Source: DASZUK01 sp035547695 (lineage in GTDB: Bacteria; Actinomycetota; Acidimicrobiia; Acidimicrobiales; RAAP-2). From it: a stretch of 64,000 nt of DNA. The notes under the pieces are model-generated. The model worked only from the letters and a program-made list of their open reading frames with translations, was not told the origin of the DNA and did not search any database. Shown one piece after another: positions 22,587 to 29,958 of this stretch (position 1 is its first letter; the number at the start of each line of letters is the position of its first letter). A program made the position numbers and the translations under genes. The stretch is from the NCBI GenBank assembly GCA_035547695.1, contig DASZUK010000001.1, positions 127,879 to 191,878 on the forward strand. Direction: 5' to 3'.

Positions 22587-23243
22587 CTACGAGTGCTGCC
22601 GGGCGCCCCGACGCCGGGTGAACACCACCAGCAGGGTACCGATGGCCACCAGCAGCAGGCCGCCGACGACGGTGGCGGCGATGTCCGCCCCGGTGAAGGC
22701 CAGCGAGGTCGACGTGGTGGACGTGCCGGTGCCCGAGCCGGTCGAGGTGGTGGCCGCGGTCGCCGGGATGTTCACGATGAACGTCTTGCTGACCCCGCCG
22801 CCGCTGACGGTGACCGGGTTGTCACCGGTGTTGGCCACGACCGGGGTGCCGCCGTTGAGGCTGATGTGCGGGTCGGTCACGGTGATCGAGAACTCGACGG
22901 ACCCTGTCGGCGTCGAAGAGGTGGTCACCGAGTACGGCGTCCCGTTGATGGTGAACGAGATGGTGACGTTGGGGGGGAACCCGGTGAGGACGACGTAGAC
23001 GGTCCCGCTGCCGACGGCGATGGTGATCGTGACGCCTGTGCCGACCGGGATCGGGTTTGTGGGGCTCCCGGGCGCGCCCTTGCCGGCGGTCGTCGTGGTG
23101 GTCGGCGCCGTGGTGGTCGTCGTGGTGCCTGGGTACCCTGTTGTGGCCGCCCCGGCCGAGCCGAGGCCGACGGCAGCGAGCGAACCGACGGTCAGCGCCG
23201 CAACTGCGATGCTTCCGCCGAGGATCTTTCGGATGTCCACCAT
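22587..23243 (-). CDS. secreted cell-wall protein with LAFTG sorting-like signal
   Basis: 218 residues. A signal peptide (VDIRKILGGSIAVAALTVGS then AAVGLGSAGA) is followed by a Thr-rich stalk (TTTTTTAPTTTTTAG). A compact beta-rich domain of about 100 residues is next (ITIAVGSGTVYVVLTGFPP, VSGGGVSKTFIVNIP). The C-terminal sorting signal is LAFTG, a hydrophobic helix (IAATVVGGLLLVAIGTLLVV) and the basic tail RRRGARQHS. LAxTG signals are cut by class E sortases in actinomycetes. No sortase gene is seen in the window. The start is ATG 23243. Confidence 0.78.
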   Translation of the reverse strand: MVDIRKILGGSIAVAALTVGSLAAVGLGSAGAATTGYPGTTTTTTAPTTTTTAGKGAPGSPTNPIPVGTGVTITIAVGSGTVYVVLTGFPPNVTISFTINGTPYSVTTSSTPTGSVEFSITVTDPHISLNGGTPVVANTGDNPVTVSGGGVSKTFIVNIPATAATTSTGSGTGTSTTSTSLAFTGADIAATVVGGLLLVAIGTLLVVFTRRRGARQHS

Positions 23244-23431
23244 GGTGCTCCCGTGGGATCGGGTAGGTCAGGGACGCTCTCCACCGCTTCCGCCGCCGCT
23301 ACCTGGACCGTGCGTCGAGGTCACTGTACCCGATCGGGCCCTTCGCTTGAAAGGACCTTTCCATTTTCGGGGAGCGGGTTGCGGCCACGTTGCAGCGCTA
23401 CCCCCATTGCGCACCCGGCTGACCAGGGAGT

Positions 23432-25426
23432 TCAGTGTCGGGTGGCGGTCCAGGACAGTGTGAAGGCCTTGTTAACGGCCCGGGTGACCCGGCGGGGGCC
23501 CCCGAGCGTCCAGTCCGGTCCTGCGGCGATGTTGACCGTCAGCGACGCCGGGCTGAGCGTGGGCTGAGGGACGAGGTGCAGGTCGAGCCGACCGTTCCGC
23601 ACCGCATGGGGGATGGTGGTCTTGAAGAGCACGGTCTGGCGTTGCTGGGGCAGCACCGAGGCCGCTGTCTCGTTGACCACCAGCCCGGACTCGTCGACGC
23701 CCCCGGCGGCCTGGGAGCCGCGGGGGGACCACAGCAGGACCCGGGCGGCGTACTGGCCGGGCACCGAGGTGTTCACCCCGTCCGGGCCGAGCTGGTAGGA
23801 CGACTTCTGGCCGGCGGGGGCGTCGTTGATGATGGTGACGTAGGTGTAGACGACCGCTGTGCCCTGGTCCTGCAGGGTGACGTCCATCCGGAGGTTGACG
23901 TGGACGAAGTAGTCCAACTTGGCCGCGGTGGCGCTCTCGACCGCGACGTGGAACGTCCGGGTCGGGTCGGTGGTGTCGACCGCGCCGGACGCCCCGGCGT
24001 GCACCAGGGTGCGTTCGTAGGACGGTGTCTCGTCCCACACCAGCAGGTGCCGGCCGGCGACGTCGGTGGCCAGGGCCTTGGCCAGGGCGGCCAGGTCGAC
24101 GTGCTCGGTCTTCATCTTGTCGACCGCCGCCCGGGCCACCGCCGAGATGTCGTCGTGCCGCACTGTCTGCGGCCCGGCCGGGTAGCCCTGGTACAACTGG
24201 TTCAGCAGCACCGGGGTGACGTTTGTGGCGCTGATCGGCTTGCCGATCCCGGGCACGGTCACCGGCCCGGTCAGCTTCAGCAGGCTGGCCAGCGCCGGCA
24301 CGTCGACGCCGATGACCCCGTCGACGTGCCGGACCGCGGCCTGGCCGTACATGGCCTGCATGTCGAGGCCGGACCACGGGAATGTGGCGGTGGCGTTGGT
24401 GGACTGCCACACCCTGGTCGGCTGCAGGGGCCCGAAGATCTGTTGGGTGCCGGCCGGGACGGCCACCGGTGCCGGGGTCTTCAGGGGCAGTGTGCCGATG
24501 CTCTCCGCTGTGGCCATGCTGAAGGTGCCGTCTGTGGCGGTCAGCTCGGCCACCGACAGCACGGCGCCCTGGTCGCGCATCTCCGCGTTGTTCTCGCCGG
24601 CCAGCAGGTAGGTCCGGGGCCCGTCGGCGCCGAGGAAGGGGAGGGCGTAGGACAGGACCGCTGTGCCCTGGTGGAGCAGCCGCACCACCTTGGCGTCCTC
24701 CCGGTCGAACGTCGCCTGGGCGGACGCCAGCGGCGAGATCAGGCCGCCGACAGGCTTGGCCAGCGGCGCCAGGGTGTGGGCGGCCCGGGCGACCTCCTGC
24801 TGCAGGGCCTTGAGCTGCGGCAGGGCGACCGTGGTGCCGCTGCTGGCCGACACCAGGTCGTTCACCCGCGTGATCAGCGCCGTCCCGGTCCGGGCGGTGG
24901 TCTCCAGGTCGTCCACCAGGGTGAGGGCGCCGTCGCGCTGGGTGTCGGCGAACGGGAGGCGGCCCAGGGTGGACAGGCCGGCCGACCCGGTCAGGTTGGC
25001 CCTGGCCGCCGCGGCGTCTGCGGCCACCTGCCGGAGGGTCTTCACCGCGCCGGCGCGGCCGTCCGCGGACAGCAGCGTGTTGGGGTTGTCGGTGATGCCC
25101 GACACCGCGGACCGGGCCTCCTCGAGGGAGCTCTTCGCCCGCTCCAGGGACCGGTAGGCGTTCCAGGCCAGCAGGCCGACGGCGACGAGGATCACCACGA
25201 CGATCCCGAGGCCGATCCACAGCCACGCCCACCGTCGCCGGCGGGCCGCACGGGTGGCCCCGTCCCGCGGCCGGGCCTTCTGCCGGGGGGACCCGTCGGC
25301 GGGCACCGACGAAGAGGACCGCCGCCGGTGCTTGTGGTCCACCCCGCGCTGGTGGTCCAGGAAGTGACCGAGCCCGTGCCGGAACTGGTGGTATCGGCGC
25401 TGGCCCCGGTGGCGGAGCGCGGCCAC
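23432..25426 (-). CDS. DUF4012 membrane-anchored polysaccharide-locus protein
   Basis: 664 residues. A basic cytoplasmic N-terminus (about 1-70, many Arg/Lys) and one membrane helix (WLWIGLGIVVVILVAVGLLAW) lead into a large extracytoplasmic part. The DUF4012 core contains GPRTYLLAGENNAEMRDQGA (family-typical R-x-Y-L-x-x-x-x-N-x-x-E-x-R), SYALPFLGADG and LNQLYQGYPAG. Such proteins lie beside polysaccharide loci in actinomycetes; no biochemical role is established. Its start is 20 bp after the BY-kinase stop on the same strand, so the two are co-transcribed. Confidence 0.8.
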   Translation of the reverse strand: MAALRHRGQRRYHQFRHGLGHFLDHQRGVDHKHRRRSSSSVPADGSPRQKARPRDGATRAARRRRWAWLWIGLGIVVVILVAVGLLAWNAYRSLERAKSSLEEARSAVSGITDNPNTLLSADGRAGAVKTLRQVAADAAAARANLTGSAGLSTLGRLPFADTQRDGALTLVDDLETTARTGTALITRVNDLVSASSGTTVALPQLKALQQEVARAAHTLAPLAKPVGGLISPLASAQATFDREDAKVVRLLHQGTAVLSYALPFLGADGPRTYLLAGENNAEMRDQGAVLSVAELTATDGTFSMATAESIGTLPLKTPAPVAVPAGTQQIFGPLQPTRVWQSTNATATFPWSGLDMQAMYGQAAVRHVDGVIGVDVPALASLLKLTGPVTVPGIGKPISATNVTPVLLNQLYQGYPAGPQTVRHDDISAVARAAVDKMKTEHVDLAALAKALATDVAGRHLLVWDETPSYERTLVHAGASGAVDTTDPTRTFHVAVESATAAKLDYFVHVNLRMDVTLQDQGTAVVYTYVTIINDAPAGQKSSYQLGPDGVNTSVPGQYAARVLLWSPRGSQAAGGVDESGLVVNETAASVLPQQRQTVLFKTTIPHAVRNGRLDLHLVPQPTLSPASLTVNIAAGPDWTLGGPRRVTRAVNKAFTLSWTATRH

Positions 25427-25446
25427 CGGCTACCGGGGCAGGGGGC

Positions 25447-27165
25447 TCAAGCCGCCGGGCCCTTCCCCTGGGCGGCGTGCCGACCGCTCGAGCTGCTGCG
25501 CCGCCCGCTCGATCGGGCCCGCCGCCGCCCGCCCGGTTCACCGTCGCCGTTCGACGACCCGTTCCCGTTCGACGACCCGTTGCTGCTCTCGCCGCCGTAG
25601 GTGCCGTAGCCGCCGTACTCGTAGCCGTAGCCATAGCCGTAGTAGACGTAGGCGTCGGAGTCCGGGGTGCGGTTGAGCACCACCCCGATGAGCGGTGCGC
25701 TCACCCGTTGCAGGGTCTCCAGCGCCCGGGCCACCCCGCGGCGGGTGGAGATGCTCGCCGAGGCCACCAGGATCACCGCGTCGGCCTGGGTGGCCAGGAT
25801 GGCGGCGTCGGTCACCGGCAGCACCGGGGCGCTGTCCAGGATGACGATGTCGGCGTGGTTGGACAGGGCGGTGAACACGTCGGCCGTGGCCTTGCTGGAC
25901 AGCAGCTCTGACGGGTTCGGCGGAACGGAGCCCGAGGCCAGGACCCGCAGCCGGGGCTGGTTGGGGACGGCCTGGAGGGCCTCGGCCAGCGTGGACTCGC
26001 CGAGGAGGACGCTCGTCATGCCCTTGTCGTTGGCCAGGTTGAAGAAGTCGTGGACCCGGGGGCGACGGAGGTCGCAGTCGACCAGTACCACGGTCTGCCC
26101 GGCTTCCGCCATGGTCCAGGCCAGGTTGGCCGCGGTGGTGGTCTTGCCGTCGGCGCTGGAGGGGCTGGTGATCTGCAGCACCTTGATCGGGTTGTCCAGC
26201 CCCGCGAAACGGACCGAGGTCCGCAGCCCGCGGAAGGCTTCGGCCGCGGGGGACTTGGGGCGCGTGGCCGCGATGAGGTAGGGCGTCTTCCCGTCCCGCC
26301 ACTCGCCGGTGGTGGGAATGAGGCCGATGGCCGGGAGGCCGCCGACCGACTTCTCGAGATCGTCCTTGGATCGGATGCGGTCGTCGAGCCGGTCACGGAG
26401 GAGGGCCAGGCCGACGCCGAGGACGAGACCGATCACGCCGGCGATGACGGCGTCCTGGATGGGCTGTGGCGAGGACGGCTTGGCAGCCGGCTTCGCCGGC
26501 TGGGTGATCTCCCCGCTGGCCGAGCTCTGCGACACGGCGAGCTGGAGGGCGGCGATCTGGCTCTCCAGCGACGTGCGTTGGGTGAAGAGCCCGGCCAGTT
26601 GCGCAGTGAGGTTGCTGAACTGGGCGGTCCCCGGCTTGGCTGCCGCAAGCTGGGCTGTCAGGGCGTTGATCTGATTCTGGACTGTCGTGAGCTGGGCCTG
26701 GTACGCCTTCGCGGTCGAGGTCTGCTGGTCGACGTAGTCCTTGGTGGTCACTGTGATATAGGCCTTGGCATAGGCGTTGGCTGCGTCGGCCGCCAACCGG
26801 CTGTTCGCTGACGTAACCGTCACCGCTGCAACTTGGGTTGTCCCGATCTGGGCAACCGAGACGCCGGGGGGGGCCTGGCCGAGCAGCTCGGCGGCACGAG
26901 CCTTCACCTTGGTGCTCTGGAACAGTTGGATGTCCGTGGCCATCGTGGCCGAGCTGAACCCCGCGGTGCCCTGAGCGATGAACAGCAACTGGGCCGAGCT
27001 GGTGTACTCACGGGTCCGGGTGGCATCTATTCCGGCCGCCGCGACAACGGCGACGACGACCGTCAGGAGGACCGTGAACTTCCGGCGCCAGATGATGGTC
27101 CAGTAGTCCAGGAGATTGAGCTCGTCCCGGACGTCAGCCGGCGCCCGCTGCGACACGTCGTTCAC
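25447..27165 (-). CDS. Wzz/BY-kinase: chain-length determinant fused to bacterial tyrosine kinase
   Basis: 572 residues from GTG 27165. The Wzz part (about 15-265) has NLLDYWTIIWRRKFTVLLTV (first membrane helix), coiled-coil-like Gln-rich segments (STAKAYQAQLTTVQNQINAL) and a second helix (AVIAGVIGLVLGVGLALL). The kinase part has Walker A ITSPSSADGKTTTAANLA, Walker A' VVLVDCDLRRPR and Walker B IVILDSAPVLPVTD. The C-terminus carries nine Tyr between about 510 and 530 (YVYYGYGYGYEY, YGTY) for autophosphorylation, then a Ser/Asn/Gly and Arg tail. It controls export and length of the polysaccharide, with the LMW phosphatase at 21231 as the likely reset enzyme. Confidence 0.9.
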   Translation of the reverse strand: MNDVSQRAPADVRDELNLLDYWTIIWRRKFTVLLTVVVAVVAAAGIDATRTREYTSSAQLLFIAQGTAGFSSATMATDIQLFQSTKVKARAAELLGQAPPGVSVAQIGTTQVAAVTVTSANSRLAADAANAYAKAYITVTTKDYVDQQTSTAKAYQAQLTTVQNQINALTAQLAAAKPGTAQFSNLTAQLAGLFTQRTSLESQIAALQLAVSQSSASGEITQPAKPAAKPSSPQPIQDAVIAGVIGLVLGVGLALLRDRLDDRIRSKDDLEKSVGGLPAIGLIPTTGEWRDGKTPYLIAATRPKSPAAEAFRGLRTSVRFAGLDNPIKVLQITSPSSADGKTTTAANLAWTMAEAGQTVVLVDCDLRRPRVHDFFNLANDKGMTSVLLGESTLAEALQAVPNQPRLRVLASGSVPPNPSELLSSKATADVFTALSNHADIVILDSAPVLPVTDAAILATQADAVILVASASISTRRGVARALETLQRVSAPLIGVVLNRTPDSDAYVYYGYGYGYEYGGYGTYGGESSNGSSNGNGSSNGDGEPGGRRRARSSGRRSSSSGRHAAQGKGPAA

Positions 27166-27307
27166 TGTACATGGGGTTCGTGGCCCGACGGGTCCCTGCC
27201 CCCTGCCGTCTCCCTTGCGCCGTCTCCCTTGCTCCCTTGCGCCGTCTCGTACCTCCTCCTACCTCGGGTCTCGCTCGTCCGACCGCGGCTGTGGGAAGAT
27301 TCCCCCG
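27166..27307. promoter_or_regulatory. divergent promoter region of kinase operon and polymerase operon
   Basis: 142 bp separating the leftward BY-kinase/DUF4012 operon from the rightward assembly genes. It contains the 14-bp tandem repeat at 27205-27248 and little recognisable -10/-35 sequence. It is the single most likely control point for the locus. Confidence 0.35.
27205..27248. repeat. GCCGTCTCCCTTGC tandem repeat
   Basis: Two perfect copies of the 14-mer (27205-27218, 27219-27232) are followed by its two halves in swapped order (TCCCTTGC, then GCCGTCTC). They lie in the divergent regulatory region. Confidence 0.7.
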
Positions 27308-28858
27308 ATGGCCGTCGGCATCGCGCGCTCGACCCGCCAGACCGTCCCGTCGTCGCTGCCCATGCTCGGTGCCATCGGCGTCGCGCTGGCCGCGGTGGCC
27401 GGCGTGCTGGTGACCCGGCAGGGCGGGTTGCAGGTGGCGATCGTGATGGCAACGCTGCCGCTCGTCCTCGCCGTGGTGTGGAGCTCGCCCCATGCAACGG
27501 TGCTGACCCTGGCCGTCTGGATGATCCTGCTGGGCCTGCTGCGACGCCTCCTTCCCGGCGGGTCCACCGCCGGCGTCGGTGATCCCGTGTTGCTGGTGGG
27601 CCCGGCGATCCTCGTCCTCCTGTTCGTCATCGCCACCGGACGTGGCGCCCTGCGGGGCCGGACCCTATTGGCCAATGCCGTGGCGTTGCTCTCCATGCTC
27701 GCGGTGCTCGAGGCGCTCAATCCGGCCGGCGGCCTCCTCGTCGGCTTGGGGGGCCTGCTGTTCATCCTGGTGCCCATGCTGGCCTTCTGGGTGGGCCGGA
27801 CCCTGGTCGACGACGGCCTGCTACGGCGGCTCCTGTGGATCGTCGCCGTCTTGTCGGTGGCCGCCGCCGCCTATGGGCTCTTCCAGCAGTTCGCCGGCTT
27901 TCCGTCGTGGGACGAACGTTGGATCCACTCGAGCGGGTACACGGCACTTCAGCTCACAAACGGCGTGATACGGGCGTTCGGCCCCTTCTCCTCCGCCCAG
28001 GAGTACGGGACCTTCCTCAGCTTCGGACTGGTCGCTTGGGTGGCATTGGCCAGGCGGCCCCGGAAGACCCCGATGGTTCTGCACTTGTCGGCCGTTGCGC
28101 TGCTCGTGCTGACGCTGGTGCTCGAATCGGAGCGTGGCACCCTGGTGCTGTCCGTTCTCGCGCTCGCCATGATGCTCGCGGCGCGGACCGGTCGTCGGCC
28201 GTGGGCGATGCTGGTTGTCGGCGTTCTCGCCCTCGTGGCGCTGAACCTGGTCGCGGCAGCGGTCCTCGGCACATCGCCCACGAGGCCGGGCAAGCACGCG
28301 AGCAGCACTTCTGTGGCGATCACCCATGACCTCGCCGGACTGGCCCATCCGACGTCGGGAGGGTCGACCCTTTCGGGCCACGTCGATCGAGTGGTGCAGG
28401 GGATGGAATCGGCGTTCACCCACCCTCTCGGCTACGGCACCGGCTCGGTGACGCTGGCCAGCGGCAAGCTCGGAAACGCCAAGAGCCGCGGGACGGAGAA
28501 CGACCTCGGCAACGCCGCGATAGCGATGGGGCTGGCGGGGCTGGTCCTCTTCGTGGTGGTCATGTTCAAGGGCTACGCCGCGTCGTACCGCCTGGCTGCT
28601 GCCGTGCGTGATGCTGGCAGCCTCGCGGTGCTCGGCCTCCTCGTGGTGCTGTTCGGCCAGTGGACCAATGGCGATCTCTATTCGATGGCCTGGTTGGCGT
28701 GGCTCGGGCTCGGGTGGGTCGACGCCCGTGGGGGGTTGGAGGGACGGCCCATGGAGCGGGATGCCGCCCACCCTGGGGCCCAGCCGTTGCCACCACCCGG
28801 ACGGATCTGGCGGCCGGAGCGGAGCGGGCGACCGCTGGCTACCCTTTACCCGGAATGA
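27308..28858 (+). CDS. O-antigen ligase/polymerase-like membrane protein (Wzy/WaaL type)
   Basis: 516 residues with about 11-12 membrane helices, starting ATG 27308. The central region contains LESERGTLVLSVLALAMMLA (the E-x-x-R-G-T-L-V-L-S pattern of O-antigen ligase domains, usually R-x-x-x-L) and a long loop with SGHVDRVVQGMESAFTHPLG, then YGTGSVTLASGKLGNAK and GTENDLGNAAIAMGLAGLVL. These are typical PF04932-type features. It would polymerise or ligate repeat units outside the membrane. Its stop overlaps the next glycosyltransferase start by four bases (ATGA). Confidence 0.84.
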   Translation: MAVGIARSTRQTVPSSLPMLGAIGVALAAVAGVLVTRQGGLQVAIVMATLPLVLAVVWSSPHATVLTLAVWMILLGLLRRLLPGGSTAGVGDPVLLVGPAILVLLFVIATGRGALRGRTLLANAVALLSMLAVLEALNPAGGLLVGLGGLLFILVPMLAFWVGRTLVDDGLLRRLLWIVAVLSVAAAAYGLFQQFAGFPSWDERWIHSSGYTALQLTNGVIRAFGPFSSAQEYGTFLSFGLVAWVALARRPRKTPMVLHLSAVALLVLTLVLESERGTLVLSVLALAMMLAARTGRRPWAMLVVGVLALVALNLVAAAVLGTSPTRPGKHASSTSVAITHDLAGLAHPTSGGSTLSGHVDRVVQGMESAFTHPLGYGTGSVTLASGKLGNAKSRGTENDLGNAAIAMGLAGLVLFVVVMFKGYAASYRLAAAVRDAGSLAVLGLLVVLFGQWTNGDLYSMAWLAWLGLGWVDARGGLEGRPMERDAAHPGAQPLPPPGRIWRPERSGRPLATLYPE

Positions 28859-29958
28859 CCACGTCCCGGCGCCTGATGGTGGTGAGCCATCCCGCCGTGC
28901 TGCCGGTCAACCAGCTCCCGTATGTGGGGCTCGAGCGCCTGGGTTGGTCCGTGACCTTGGTCGCACCTGCGGCCTGGTCACACGAGTACCGCCGTGAGCC
29001 CTTCGATTGCCGGCCACATGCCGATCTTGCCGGGACGTACCGGCCGTTGCCGGTGGCACTGCGGGGACGGCCGCAGCGCCATTTCTACACCCGGAGCACC
29101 CGGAACGAGCTTCGTCGGTGGCGGCCGGAGGTGCTCGTGATCGAGGAGGAGTCGTTCTCGGCCGCGGCATTGCAGTGGGGGGTGGCGGCCCGCCGTGAGC
29201 GGATACCTTTCGCCGTCCAGGCCGCGGAGAACCTCGATCGGCCGTTGCCGGCCCTTGTGAGGCAGTCCCGGTCCTGGGTGCTCGCCAACGCCGCGTTGGT
29301 CGTCGCCCGGTCCCCTCGTGCCGCCGAGCTGGCCCGGCGTTGGGGCGCCGCTGGTGACGTGCGGGTGGTCCCCCACCACGTCCCCGGCTGGCCCGAAGTG
29401 GACGTCCGGCGCGGCGAGGCGTTCCGGATCGGTTTCGCCGGGCGGCTCGTGCCGGAGAAGGGGCTCGACGTCCTCGTGGAGGCGGTCAAGCTGCTGGACG
29501 GTGGCGTCGAGCTGGTCGTGGCCGGGGATGGCCCCCAGCGCGAGTGGTTGGAGGCGCAACGATTCGGTGGGCGGCTCACCTTGCTCCGGGGGCTCTCCCA
29601 CGACGACATGGGGTCCGCCTACGCCCGGATGGACGTGCTCGTGCTGCCGTCCCGCTCCACGCCCAATTGGTCGGAGCAGTTCGGAAGGGTGCTTGTCGAA
29701 GCGCTTTCGACGGGCGTCCCAGTGCTCGGGTCGGACTCCGGGGAGATCCCCTGGGTGATCGACGTGACCGGTGGTGGGTTCGTCTTCCCCGAGGGCGACA
29801 GTCGACGGCTGGCTGGCCTGCTCAGCCGGTTGCGTGACGACGAGGGCTTGCGACGCGAGCTCGGGGAAAGGGGAAAGGACCGGGTTCGCGTCCAGTTCAG
29901 CGTCCCAGCCGTGGCCGCGACGATGCATGCAGCCCTGTTGCCGGTGTGCACCAATTGA
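28855..29958 (+). CDS. GT4-family glycosyltransferase
   Basis: 367 residues. The N-terminal acceptor domain starts TTSRRLMVVSHPAVLPVNQ. The GT-B donor-binding part has FRIGFAGRLVPEKGLDVLVEA, VVAGDGPQREWLE and the Glu-x7-Glu-like EQFGRVLVEALSTGVPVLGS. Sugar and linkage are not inferable. It is coupled upstream to the polymerase by ATGA and overlaps the next GT by 13 bases. Confidence 0.87.
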   Translation: MTTSRRLMVVSHPAVLPVNQLPYVGLERLGWSVTLVAPAAWSHEYRREPFDCRPHADLAGTYRPLPVALRGRPQRHFYTRSTRNELRRWRPEVLVIEEESFSAAALQWGVAARRERIPFAVQAAENLDRPLPALVRQSRSWVLANAALVVARSPRAAELARRWGAAGDVRVVPHHVPGWPEVDVRRGEAFRIGFAGRLVPEKGLDVLVEAVKLLDGGVELVVAGDGPQREWLEAQRFGGRLTLLRGLSHDDMGSAYARMDVLVLPSRSTPNWSEQFGRVLVEALSTGVPVLGSDSGEIPWVIDVTGGGFVFPEGDSRRLAGLLSRLRDDEGLRRELGERGKDRVRVQFSVPAVAATMHAALLPVCTN

